Shown: positions 16,973 to 25,518 of the stretch, one piece after another
How the letters are laid out: each line of letters starts with the position of its first letter
Numbering within the stretch: position 1 is the first letter of the stretch
Assembly: GCF_022810405.1 (NCBI RefSeq)
Contig: NZ_JALGQE010000005.1
Coordinates: 1-64,000, forward strand
Direction of reading: 5' to 3'
Length of the DNA: 64,000 nt
Origin: Rhodococcus sp. ARC_M5
GTDB taxonomy: Bacteria; Actinomycetota; Actinomycetes; Mycobacteriales; Mycobacteriaceae
The notes under the pieces: model-generated
Database searches by the model: none
What the model saw: the letters and a program-made list of their open reading frames with translations, nothing else
Told to the model about the DNA's origin: nothing
Program-made: the position numbers and the translations under genes

Positions 16973-17986
16973 ATGACGAATCCACCGAGCTCGATGACAC
17001 GACGGCGCGCGCTGGCGTGCCTGGCGACCTTGCCGATGGCCTTCTCGGCCGGGTGTACCGGTCTCGGTCGGTCCACGACTCCGTCGGATCTACGGATGCT
17101 CATTCCCAACACTCCGGGTGGCGGTTACGACGTGACGGCCAGAACCGCGTCGCGCATTCTCGAGAAGCACGGCTTGACCGGGCCCATCGAGAAGTTCAAC
17201 GTCATCGGCGGTGGCGGTTCTGTCGCGTTGGCCAGGCTCGTTCGTGAGGCCGGCAACAGCGCTTTGATCGGCATGGTCGGTGTCGGGGTTGTCGGAGTCG
17301 CGCAGGTCGCGAAGGCGCCCTGGGGACTGTCGGACGCCACCGCACTTGCCCGGCTGGTGGACGAACCGGAAGCTCTCGTCGTTCGATCGGGCTCACCGAC
17401 ACCATCGTTGGATGGCTTCCTCGACGCCTGGCGTCGAGCACCGCAGCAGGTGGTCGTCGGCGTGGGCTCTGCGTTGGGCGGGCCCGATCACCTGTTCACC
17501 GTGGAGTTGGCCCGTGCAATCGACATCGACACCGAGGTCCTGAACGTCGTGACGTTCGACGGTGCCGGTGACCTTCTCGCAGCAGTACTCAACGGCACTG
17601 TAGACGTGGGCGTGGCAGGCGCGGGTGAGTACATCGATCAAGTCGACAGTGGTTCGCTTCGCATCCTCGCAGTATCGAAGCCGCCCGACGCGCAGTCCCG
17701 CGGTGCCACCGCCGCCTACGATGCCCCGACACTCAACGACTCCGGGATCCCGCTCGAATTCACCAATTGGCGCGGATTCGTAGCTCCACCGGGCATTTCG
17801 GACTCGGCCCGGAACGACTTCGTCGACGCGCTGACCCATATGCGCAACACGGACGAATGGCAGGCCGCGATGCCTCTGCGCGGTTGGACCGACTCATTCC
17901 TCGCCGGGGATGACTTCTCGGATTTCATTGCGACAGAAGATATTCGAGTACGAACAACCTTGGCCGAATTCGGCATCACCCGGTAA
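16973..17986 (+). CDS. TctC-family tricarboxylate-binding lipoprotein
   Basis: Extracytoplasmic solute-binding protein of the tripartite tricarboxylate transporter family, 337 residues. The N-terminus has twin arginines (MTRRRALACLATLP) and a lipobox (FSAGC), so it is probably exported and lipid-anchored. The binding fold begins LRMLIPNTPGGGYDVTAR, the family hallmark, and continues with KFNVIGGGGSVALA. No TctA or TctB membrane genes accompany it. Instead a GntP permease, a histidine kinase and a response regulator follow on the same strand, so it may feed the permease or present ligand to the sensor. Confidence 0.85.
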   Translation: MTNPPSSMTRRRALACLATLPMAFSAGCTGLGRSTTPSDLRMLIPNTPGGGYDVTARTASRILEKHGLTGPIEKFNVIGGGGSVALARLVREAGNSALIGMVGVGVVGVAQVAKAPWGLSDATALARLVDEPEALVVRSGSPTPSLDGFLDAWRRAPQQVVVGVGSALGGPDHLFTVELARAIDIDTEVLNVVTFDGAGDLLAAVLNGTVDVGVAGAGEYIDQVDSGSLRILAVSKPPDAQSRGATAAYDAPTLNDSGIPLEFTNWRGFVAPPGISDSARNDFVDALTHMRNTDEWQAAMPLRGWTDSFLAGDDFSDFIATEDIRVRTTLAEFGITR

Positions 17987-18076
17987 CAACCACCCCGAAC
18001 TGCCGACCGAGGTCGGCGTCCAACAGTGCACTGCGAGGCTTCGCCGTGCGCTGATCGAATCACGGAAGGACATCTC

Positions 18077-19462
18077 GTGGACGAATGGGTCCAAACCCTT
18101 TCCACAACGGCGCTGCTGTCGATCGCCGGCATTGCCATCGCGGTACTACTGCTGATGATCATCAAGCTGAAGGTACATCCACTTCTGGCACTCGTGATCG
18201 TTTCTCTCGGAACGGCTTTCGCTGCGCGCATTCCGATCTCGGAGATCCAGGACGTACTGATCGACGGATTCGGCACCACCCTCGGTGAAGTTGCACTTCT
18301 CGTGGGATTGGGTGCCATGTTCGGCCGGCTCGCCGAGATCAGCGGTGGAGCACAGGCGCTGTCCAGTGCGCTCGTGCGGAAGTTCGGCGACAAGCGCGCC
18401 CCGTTCGCGCTGGGGGTCGCGTCGCTCCTGTTCGGGTTCCCGATCTTCTTCGACGCCGCGTTCATGGTGATGCTCCCCATCATCTTCGGCGTGGCTCGGC
18501 GGCTCGGCGGAAGCGTCCTGCTGTACGCCCTGCCCGCTGCAGCGGCACTGTCGACCATGCACGTCTTTCTGCCGCCGCACCCAGGTGCCGTCGCATCGAC
18601 CATCCTGTTGGGCGGCGACGTCGGACTGACGATCCTGATCGGCATCGTCGTGGCTGTGCCCACCTGGTTCATCGCCGGGCATCTGTACGGCACCTTCATC
18701 GGCAAGCGGATCCATCTCCCGGTACCGGATCTGCTGAGCGGTGGCCCGCAGGTGGAGACGGTGGAGAACCCTCCCAAGCCGGGTGTGATCATCGCGCTGC
18801 TCATGCTTCCGCTGCTGCTCATCTTCGCCAACACGGCGCTCACAACGGCGGCCAGGACCGGCAGCCTCGACGAGAATTCGCCGCTGGTCACCGTCCCGCA
18901 GGTCATCGGATCCACACCCGTCGCCCTGCTCATCACGGTCATGGTCTCGATCTATGTGCTCGCACTTCGTCGCGGCCGCACGGCCACGTTCGTGGAAGAT
19001 CTACTCGACAACGCACTCAAGCCGATTGCTCCCGTCGTGCTCATCACCGGGGCCGGCGGCATGTTCGGCGCGGTGTTGCTCGCCAGCGGCATCGGTGACG
19101 CCCTCGCCGAGACACTTCGCGACCTGGGCCTTCCGCTCATCGTCTCCACCTTCGCCGTCGCTGCCATCCTGCGCATCGCCCTCGGCACTGCCACCGTGGC
19201 CATCACCACGTCGGCCGGGCTCCTCGGTGCTTCGATCATGGCAGCGGGGCTGAACCCGGTACAGACGGTCGCAATGATCCTCGCCCTCGCTGCAGGGTCG
19301 TCGATTTTCCCCCACGTCAACGACGCCAGCTTCTGGCTCATCGGCAAGCTCCTGGGTATGGACGTCCCGACGACATTCAAGACCTGGAGCGTTATCAAGA
19401 CGTTGATCTCGGTCGTCGGCTTCGCCTTGTCGTCGGTCGTGTACGTCCTGGCGTCGATCTGA
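18077..19462 (+). CDS. GntP family permease, second copy
   Basis: Inner-membrane symporter for gluconate-like hydroxy acids or small carboxylates, 461 residues and about 12-14 helices. It shares with the gene at 14110 the blocks MFGRLAEISGGAQALS, FGFPIFFDAAFMVMLPI, PPHPGAVASTILLGGDVG and FPHVNDASFWLIGKLLGMD. The GTG at 18077 has GGAAGGA six bases upstream and is preferred to an ATG 17 codons earlier. It stands between the tctC-like lipoprotein and a CitA-like kinase, which suggests that this unit is ligand-induced. Confidence 0.86.
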   Translation: MDEWVQTLSTTALLSIAGIAIAVLLLMIIKLKVHPLLALVIVSLGTAFAARIPISEIQDVLIDGFGTTLGEVALLVGLGAMFGRLAEISGGAQALSSALVRKFGDKRAPFALGVASLLFGFPIFFDAAFMVMLPIIFGVARRLGGSVLLYALPAAAALSTMHVFLPPHPGAVASTILLGGDVGLTILIGIVVAVPTWFIAGHLYGTFIGKRIHLPVPDLLSGGPQVETVENPPKPGVIIALLMLPLLLIFANTALTTAARTGSLDENSPLVTVPQVIGSTPVALLITVMVSIYVLALRRGRTATFVEDLLDNALKPIAPVVLITGAGGMFGAVLLASGIGDALAETLRDLGLPLIVSTFAVAAILRIALGTATVAITTSAGLLGASIMAAGLNPVQTVAMILALAAGSSIFPHVNDASFWLIGKLLGMDVPTTFKTWSVIKTLISVVGFALSSVVYVLASI

Positions 19463-19500
19463 CTCCGTACTCGACACGGTCGGACGGGGTTGCAGGCATC

Positions 19501-21192
19501 ATGAGGCACATGCGACGACGACCGGCACCGCGCAGTCTGGCAGGCCAGGTTCTGCTGTTGCAGTTGGTCGTCGTCGCCGTGGTCCTGGTCGCGGTGGCAG
19601 GAGTCTCGGTGCACCAGGCCGGTGTCGAATTCCGCGACACCCAAGGCGGACGCCTCCTCGCCGTTGCCGAGAACCTCGCCTCGACTCCCGTCGTCCGCGA
19701 ACAGGTTGCATCCGTCGAAGCGGACAAGGTCTTGGCACCGGAGGTGGACCGGGCCGTCGACCTGTCCGGGGCATCCGTCGCCGACGTCGTCGTGTTGGAC
19801 GCGACCGACGTGGGCAGATCCGTGATCGTCGCTTCCTCCGTTCCGGATCGCGTCGGGCTCGCCGGGGAACTCGGTGCGGGTGATGCCGAGGATGGACGGG
19901 CCTGGACCGGCGATGTCCTGGTCGACGGGCAAGAATCGATCTCCGGTCACGTCCCGGTTCTCTCGCCGACAGGCGAGGTTCTGGCCGTGGTTGCCGCCAG
20001 CTCGACGTACCCGTCCACCTGGCGTCTGGTCGCCGATGCCGGCGCACCGCTGCTGTTGTATCTCGGACTCGGAGCAATCCTCGGGCTCATCGGTTCCTTG
20101 CTGCTCTCTCGGCGTATCAAGACCCACACACGCGGGTTGGAGGTCGAGGAAATCGCCAGTCTCGCCGATCACCGAGAAGCGTTGCTGCACAGCATCGGTG
20201 AGGGGGTGATTGCAGTCAACACTGAGGGTGTGATCACGGTCCTCAACGACAGCGCCGCCGAACTCCTCGGCCTGACCGTGCATGATTCCAGTGCAGCCAC
20301 GGTGATCGGCCACAGTATTCACGAGGTTCCTTTGGATCCAGTGGTCTGCCGGTACCTGATCGATGCTCGAGACAGCGGCGATGTGGTACTCCCGACGGCG
20401 ACGAGAGTGCTGGTCCTCAGTCGGCGGTCGGCCTCGAGCAGGGGCCGACGTATCGGTACGGTCACCACCATGCGTGACAGCACCGAGCTGGCTCGGCTGC
20501 AGAGTCAGCTGTCCTCCCACAAGTCGGTCACCGACACTTTGCGTGCGCAGACTCACGAATTCGCCAACCAGCTGCACACCATTTCGGGACTGACTCAACT
20601 CGGCGACCACGACGCGGTGACGGACTTCGTCGGTGCGCTGACCCGCCGTCGAGCGGAAATCAGTGACGCCGTCACCCGAAGGATCTCCGACCCGGCCGTC
20701 GCGGCTTTGTTGATCGCAAAGACATCGCTGGCTGCCGAGACCGGTGTTGCGCTGGAACTGAATCCGACCTCTCGGCTGCAGACCTTGGATCCCATGCTCG
20801 CCACCGACATCATCACCGTGCTCGGCAACCTGATCGACAACGCAGTGGATGCGTCGACCGGTAGCACGAGTGCCCGAGTCGTGGTCGACATCGATGATTC
20901 CGACGGCATCGAGATGCAGGTCGCCGATTCCGGACCAGGTGTTCCCGACAGCATGCGCACCGAAATCTTCTCTCGCGGCGTCACATCGAAGACGGAGACA
21001 CCGGGAGGGCGAGGCATCGGACTCGCACTCGTCCGGATCGTCAGCACCCAACATGGTGGCACCGCCGAGGTCGACGATGCTCCGGGAACCGGCGGTGCAC
21101 GATTCACCGTGCGCATTCCGTACGACCACGAACTACCGCGACACTGGAACGCGCCCGTGGCAGGCGTCGGAGGTGACGGGACAGATGGGTGA
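19501..21192 (+). CDS. CitA/DcuS-type sensor histidine kinase
   Basis: Membrane sensor of 563 residues. A first helix (about 15-37), an extracytoplasmic PAS-like sensor domain (38-180) and a second helix (about 182-203) are followed by a cytoplasmic PAS domain (about 225-330). The H-box THEFANQLHTISGLTQLG carries the likely phospho-His 352. The N-box NLIDNAVDAS is near 443, and the G-boxes are DSGPGVP and GGRGIGLALV. This order is that of citrate/C4-dicarboxylate sensors. It overlaps the regulator gene by eight bases. The ligand is probably the carboxylate handled by the neighbouring lipoprotein and permease. Confidence 0.9.
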   Translation: MRHMRRRPAPRSLAGQVLLLQLVVVAVVLVAVAGVSVHQAGVEFRDTQGGRLLAVAENLASTPVVREQVASVEADKVLAPEVDRAVDLSGASVADVVVLDATDVGRSVIVASSVPDRVGLAGELGAGDAEDGRAWTGDVLVDGQESISGHVPVLSPTGEVLAVVAASSTYPSTWRLVADAGAPLLLYLGLGAILGLIGSLLLSRRIKTHTRGLEVEEIASLADHREALLHSIGEGVIAVNTEGVITVLNDSAAELLGLTVHDSSAATVIGHSIHEVPLDPVVCRYLIDARDSGDVVLPTATRVLVLSRRSASSRGRRIGTVTTMRDSTELARLQSQLSSHKSVTDTLRAQTHEFANQLHTISGLTQLGDHDAVTDFVGALTRRRAEISDAVTRRISDPAVAALLIAKTSLAAETGVALELNPTSRLQTLDPMLATDIITVLGNLIDNAVDASTGSTSARVVVDIDDSDGIEMQVADSGPGVPDSMRTEIFSRGVTSKTETPGGRGIGLALVRIVSTQHGGTAEVDDAPGTGGARFTVRIPYDHELPRHWNAPVAGVGGDGTDG

Positions 21193-21871
21193 ATCGGAGC
21201 GCCCCTACGACGTTCTCGTCGTCGACGACGATTTCATGGTTGCAGACATACACCGACGATTCGTCGATGCCACCCCTGGTTTTCGCACGGTCGGTGTTGT
21301 TCACACCGCGGCAGATGCGGTCGCTGCAGTCCACACGCTTGCACCCGATCTGGTGCTGCTCGACGTCCATCTCCCGGATCGCTCGGGGCTCGACGCGCTG
21401 CAACACCTGCGCAGCGAAGGTAATGGCGTGGCAGTCGTCGTCGTGACCGCGGCCCGAGAACTGGACACCGTGCGCCGTGCCCTCCACGGTGGAGCCGCCG
21501 ACTATCTGGTGAAGCCGTTCGAGTACCCACAACTACTGGACAAACTCGGAAACTTCCGTCGACGAGCTCTCGCGCTGTCGAGCTCGAAAGGCATCGACCA
21601 GTCGGGGATCGACTCGTTGTTCGGGGCACCGAGTTCGGCCGCGGGCCCGAGCCTGCCGAAGGGGCTGAGCCAGGAAACCGGGTCGTTGGTTCTACGGACA
21701 GTCGATGAGGGCGGCGAGGTATCGGCCAGTGAATGCGCCGACCTGGCGGGTCTGTCGCGGGTGAGCGCACGGCGATACCTGGAGCACTATGCCTCGACGG
21801 GAGTCCTCACGGTCCGACTCGAATACGGCCGTGCCGGAAGGCCGGTACACCGATACCGCACAACCGACTGA
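21185..21871 (+). CDS. CitB/DcuR-type response regulator
   Basis: A 228-residue regulator partnered with the overlapping kinase. The receiver domain (1-125) has the acidic pocket VVDDD, the phospho-acceptor Asp 60 in LVLLDVHLPDRSG and the Lys in LVKPFEYPQ. The C-terminal part (about 170-228) is a helix-turn-helix (SASECADLAGLSRVSARRYLEHY) of the CitB class. The ATG at 21185 lies inside the kinase gene. The probable target is the tctC-gntP transcription unit just upstream. Confidence 0.9.
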   Translation: MGESERPYDVLVVDDDFMVADIHRRFVDATPGFRTVGVVHTAADAVAAVHTLAPDLVLLDVHLPDRSGLDALQHLRSEGNGVAVVVVTAARELDTVRRALHGGAADYLVKPFEYPQLLDKLGNFRRRALALSSSKGIDQSGIDSLFGAPSSAAGPSLPKGLSQETGSLVLRTVDEGGEVSASECADLAGLSRVSARRYLEHYASTGVLTVRLEYGRAGRPVHRYRTTD

Positions 21872-21932
21872 ACCTGACCAGCGGCTTCGCTGCAGTGGCG
21901 TGCTCGAGTGCCGTTGGGGGCACCTGGGGAGT

Positions 21933-21960
21933 GGAGCCTGCGGAACGACCCGCAGGCTCC
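21933..21960. terminator. Strong hairpin between response regulator and desaturase genes
   Basis: GGAGCCTGCGG and CCGCAGGCTCC form a perfect 11-bp stem with a six-base loop, between two convergent genes. There is no T-run, but the position fits a two-way terminator. The arm also resembles the unit tandemly duplicated at 23900-23967. Confidence 0.6.
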
Positions 21961-21982
21961 AGCCGCACCACTGCCGCAGGCA

Positions 21983-22939
21983 CTAGGACGCGCGCGACTC
22001 GGCCTTCGCACGTTCGCGGGCGAGGGAGCGATCACGCATCTCCTCGAACTTGGTGGCCTGACGCTCGAGGTCTTCGAGGAACGCGGCGAGTTCTTCACGC
22101 TTGTTCTCACCGCGGGCGGTGAAGTCGTTGCGCTCGAACACGCTCCACTTGCGCAGCACCGGCCAGACGACGTCCTCTAGATGCTGACGCAGGTCGTAGA
22201 TGCCGTGCTTGGCCATCAGCACACCGTTGCGGCGGAAGTTCGGCATCCCCGCACCTGGCATGACGAAGTTCATCACGATGTCGGAGACCGCGTCGAGGGT
22301 CTGGTCGGGAGCGATGTCCATCGCCGCACCGGTGATGTTGCGGTAGAAGATCATGTGCAGGTTCTCGTCGGCGGCGATGCGCTGGAGCATGCGGTCGGCG
22401 ATCGGATCGTCGCAGACCTTGCCGGTGTTGCGGTGCGAGACGCGGGTGGCGAGTTCCTGGAAGGTCACGTAGGCGACCGAGTGCAGCAGACCGACCCCCG
22501 CACCGGCGGGCGAGACGTACCCGTTGGTCATGTGGATCATGCGGGCTTCTTCGAGGGCGACGGGATCGACGCCGCGGGTGACGACGAGGTAGTCGCGCAT
22601 GACGATGCCGTGGCGGTTCTCCTCGGCGGTCCAGCGGCCGACCCAGGTTCCCCAGGCACCGTCCTGGGAGAAGTTCTCGGCGATCTCACGGTGGTAGGAC
22701 GGCAGGTTGTCCTCGGTGAGCAGGTTGGTGATCATCGCGGCCTGTGCGACGTCGGAGAGCTTGGACTGCTCCGGGTCGTAGTCCTTGCCGCCGAGTGCGG
22801 CGAAGTTACGGCCCTCGTCCCACGGAACGTAATCGTGAGGGTGCCACTCCCGCGCCATCGAAATGTGCCGGTTCACATTGTCCTCGGCAGTGGGCACCAG
22901 CTCTTGCAGAAGCTCGAGCTGTGTCAGATCCCTGGCCAT
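21983..22939 (-). CDS. Acyl-ACP desaturase (DesA type)
   Basis: Soluble diiron enzyme introducing a double bond into ACP-bound fatty acids, used for unsaturated fatty acids or mycolic precursors. The 318-residue protein has the two iron-ligand motifs TAEENRHG near residue 104 and AADENLHM near 190, both ExxH type, in a four-helix bundle. The C-terminus is charged and coiled (EELAAFLEDLERQATKFEEMRDRSLARE). AGGAGG lies seven bases before the ATG. It is flanked by a terminator-like hairpin downstream and appears monocistronic. Confidence 0.9.
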   Translation of the reverse strand: MARDLTQLELLQELVPTAEDNVNRHISMAREWHPHDYVPWDEGRNFAALGGKDYDPEQSKLSDVAQAAMITNLLTEDNLPSYHREIAENFSQDGAWGTWVGRWTAEENRHGIVMRDYLVVTRGVDPVALEEARMIHMTNGYVSPAGAGVGLLHSVAYVTFQELATRVSHRNTGKVCDDPIADRMLQRIAADENLHMIFYRNITGAAMDIAPDQTLDAVSDIVMNFVMPGAGMPNFRRNGVLMAKHGIYDLRQHLEDVVWPVLRKWSVFERNDFTARGENKREELAAFLEDLERQATKFEEMRDRSLARERAKAESRAS

Positions 22940-23067
22940 CGAGATGCCTCCTCGCGTTGACGTCAGCTCGCAAGCCTAGGGCGATACATGCGTGACGTGT
23001 GGAGCCTTGCCCGGATTCTGTTAGAGGTAGCAATCGACGTCCGCACCGAATGGTGCGACGTCACAGC

Positions 23068-23571
23068 TCAGCGAGCATCGAGAGCGGAATCCGAGGACGC
23101 GAGCGTCGCCGGACGGAAGACCCAGCCACGGAGAGCGAGGAACCGAGCGGCTCCGAAGATGCCACCCACAGCGATGACGACCAGAACCTGGACGTATGTC
23201 GGCGCTGCCGGATACAGGACGTGCACTGCGGCCAGTGAGGCGGTACTCAGACCAAGCCCGATCAGGGCCAGCCCCCCGGCTTCCCACTGCGTCTGGAACC
23301 AGCCCACATGACCTGCCGCATGAAAGGTGTGGCGGCGGTGCAGCTCGTTGGCAAGGACGGTACTCGAGGCCACACCTGCGAGGTTGGCCGTGAACGATCC
23401 GAGGGAAGCGAGGGCGACGAACAACAGGGCGTACACACCGTTGCTCCACACCCCGACGATCACGAAACGTGTGAACTGAGCGAGCACCGACTCCCCGAGC
23501 ACCCGCGACCTGATGCGAGGCGCACAGCCCACCGGCCCGGACGCGGCCGGGACTTTGAGGGAAGTGCTCAC
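23068..23571 (-). CDS. GtrA family membrane protein
   Basis: A four-helix membrane protein of 167 residues. The GtrA fold is visible in FTRFVIVGVWSNGVYALLFVAL and in ANELHRRHTFH, which holds the family's basic motif. Relatives help flip or use polyprenyl-linked sugars for cell-wall glycans. The GTG at 23571 is chosen because GGAG lies six bases before it and the upstream in-frame extension (18 codons) is not family-like. No glycosyltransferase partner is adjacent. Confidence 0.78.
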   Translation of the reverse strand: MSTSLKVPAASGPVGCAPRIRSRVLGESVLAQFTRFVIVGVWSNGVYALLFVALASLGSFTANLAGVASSTVLANELHRRHTFHAAGHVGWFQTQWEAGGLALIGLGLSTASLAAVHVLYPAAPTYVQVLVVIAVGGIFGAARFLALRGWVFRPATLASSDSALDAR

Positions 23572-23666
23572 GAGGTCTCCAGTTGTTGAACCGGAAGCGT
23601 CGGTCGGCGCTTCGACTCGATACAACTCTGCCCGCGACCGAATCGGTCTCGGGCGTGACGGAGATC

Positions 23667-23834
23667 TCAGGCCTTGGTGGAACTTTCTTCCCGAGCGCGC
23701 TTCTTGCGATCCAGGTCGATGTTGAGACTGTCGGGCTTGATCGATGCGACGAACAACACCGCGACGAGCACGACCACTACGACGATGGTGATGACGACCA
23801 CCGCGATGCCGAAAATTGCCAAGATACCGTTCAT
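23667..23834 (-). CDS. 55-residue single-pass membrane protein
   Basis: A short open frame preceded by GGGAGG six bases before the ATG. The product has one long hydrophobic helix (residues 3-31, rich in Val and Ile) followed by a charged tail (SIKPDSLNIDLDRKKRAREE). The clear ribosome-binding site, the positive-inside tail and a stop well clear of the neighbours make it credible as a gene. It lies between maltokinase and the GtrA gene on the same strand. Function unknown. Confidence 0.65.
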   Translation of the reverse strand: MNGILAIFGIAVVVITIVVVVVLVAVLFVASIKPDSLNIDLDRKKRAREESSTKA

Positions 23835-23899
23835 GTCCTGCCTCCCGTGTCAGGCAATACGGTACTTGTCGTAGACGCGCCGGTCGACCACGACCCCTG

Positions 23900-23967
23900 G
23901 GTCGTTACTGCAGGCTCCACTCCCGCCCCCCAAGGTCGTTACTGCAGGCTCCACTCCCGCCCCCCAG
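23900..23967. repeat. 34-bp tandem duplication downstream of maltokinase
   Basis: Two adjacent 34-base units, at 23900-23933 and 23934-23967, differ only at the last base. Each begins GGTCGTTACTGCAGGCTCCA and ends in a run of C. The GCAGGCTCC part also forms the arm of the hairpin at 21933-21960. The block separates the maltokinase stop from the 55-residue gene. Confidence 0.75.
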
Positions 23968-23975
23968 CTCACCGC

Positions 23976-25361
23976 TCAGCTCACCAGGCGCGCCACGGCG
24001 CGCATCGGCAACGACAGCCAGGTAGGCCGGTTGCGCGCCTCGTACAGAACCTCGTACACGGCCTTGTCCAGCTCGTATGCGCGCAACAGGTCGGCCTCCT
24101 CGCGGGGATCGTGCCCGGCCACCGAGGCGTATCCGTCGAAGAATGCTGCAATGCTGCGGGCCGCCCACTTCTCGGCTCGTTCTCGTGCCGACGAGTCCTC
24201 GGGAAGGTCGACCAGCAGGTGATTGGCTGCATAGTCGAACGAGCGCAGCATTCCCGCCACGTCACGCAGAGCGCTGTCCATCTGTCTACGCTCGGCCAAG
24301 GTCTTCGCCGGCTCACCCTCGAAATCGATGAGCAGCCACCGCTCGGGAGTACCCAACACCTGTCCCAGATGCAGATCGCCGTGGATGCGCTGCACCGTGG
24401 TGCTGTTCGACGCCTCCGCCCGCGAGATCAGAGCGGTCGCCGCCGGGATGTACTCCGCAATCTCCGGCACCACCCGCGCCACGCCCGAGATGCGGGCAAG
24501 AATCTCCTCGACGGCGGTCGATTCCACCGACCGTTCGGCGGTGCCCAGCACCGACGCCAGGTCGTGGTGCACCTGCGCCACGGCCGCTCCGATTCGACGC
24601 GCGTCCGGGGCGAAGTCGGCCGGCAGGTCTTCGATCGGTGTCTGCGGGGAATCGAACACCTCTTGCACGCTGGCCAGCGCCGCAGTCCAGCCCTCGGCGG
24701 AGTTCGCGGCGAAATCCTGAGCCATGCCGAGCGTCGTGGGCTCACCACCGACCTCGGCTTCGAGCCAGCCGCGAAGCGGCGCGACGTTGACACTGCCGGC
24801 CTCCGCCAGCGCGCGATGCAGCTCCACATCCGGACTGATCCCCGGCGGTACCTGGCGAAACAGCTTGAGCAGCAGCAGATCACCGAGTATCACCGAAGTG
24901 TTGGACTGCTCCGCCCCCAGAACCCGACCGCGCAGACCGCTCGGCACACTCGAACCGTCCACGATCTTGAATTCGATGCTACCCGTGGCATTTCCGACAG
25001 CGAGCGCGTCACCGTACAGGCCGATGATCTCGGGGTCCCGCAAACCGTCGAACACGGCCACCTCGCCCGTCACGGGCAGTACCCACGGCCGAAGGTCGTC
25101 GGTCAGTTCGGTCCTGAAGCCCAGGGGCACCTGGTAGGTCTGCGTCACCGCCGCGCCGTCCTGCGTCAGCTGCACCTCCACCAGCAGATGCTCGGCCGCG
25201 AAATGCGGCTCGTCCGCCAGCACGTCACGCGCGACGATCCGCACCGCACTCACCGTCGAACCCTTTGCGCCGAACCACCGTTGACCTGGCAACCAGGTTG
25301 CCAGAGCATCCTCGAGCTGGGGTTCGACCGTGCGTGCCACACTCGAGCTGGAACCGACCAT
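23976..25361 (-). CDS. mak: Maltokinase
   Basis: Phosphorylates maltose to maltose 1-phosphate, feeding the GlgE route of alpha-glucan synthesis. The 461-residue protein has the Mak-specific N-cap (ATWLPGQRWFGAKG near residue 25). Its kinase core carries the catalytic RIHGDLHLGQVL near residue 325 and the metal-binding LLIDFEGEPAKTLAERR. The ATG at 25361 is chosen because the preceding 61 codons are unlike the family. treS, often fused or adjacent, and glgB are not in the window. Confidence 0.9.
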   Translation of the reverse strand: MVGSSSSVARTVEPQLEDALATWLPGQRWFGAKGSTVSAVRIVARDVLADEPHFAAEHLLVEVQLTQDGAAVTQTYQVPLGFRTELTDDLRPWVLPVTGEVAVFDGLRDPEIIGLYGDALAVGNATGSIEFKIVDGSSVPSGLRGRVLGAEQSNTSVILGDLLLLKLFRQVPPGISPDVELHRALAEAGSVNVAPLRGWLEAEVGGEPTTLGMAQDFAANSAEGWTAALASVQEVFDSPQTPIEDLPADFAPDARRIGAAVAQVHHDLASVLGTAERSVESTAVEEILARISGVARVVPEIAEYIPAATALISRAEASNSTTVQRIHGDLHLGQVLGTPERWLLIDFEGEPAKTLAERRQMDSALRDVAGMLRSFDYAANHLLVDLPEDSSARERAEKWAARSIAAFFDGYASVAGHDPREEADLLRAYELDKAVYEVLYEARNRPTWLSLPMRAVARLVS

Positions 25362-25506
25362 GAGAATCTCTCGCCGCCTTCGTGGGAGTTTGCGGAGCTT
25401 GTGACCGTACGCAGCGAAACCTACCCACTCGCGGCGGCACCCACACACCGACAGCAAAGACACCCGAACGTTATGCAGGTCGTACGCCGATGCACAGACA
25501 TGCTCG

Positions 25507-25512
25507 TAGAGT
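25507..25512 (+). promoter_or_regulatory. Probable -10 hexamer TAGAGT for a leaderless pirin mRNA
   Basis: TAGAGT ends six bases before the ATG at 25519, and no ribosome-binding site lies between. Transcription probably starts at the A of the start codon. Confidence 0.5.
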
Positions 25513-25518
25513 GGAAAC

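Noticed and set aside
18952..21129. A 725-residue minus-strand frame
   Set aside because: Antisense to the GntP and histidine kinase genes, both of which have complete family motifs.
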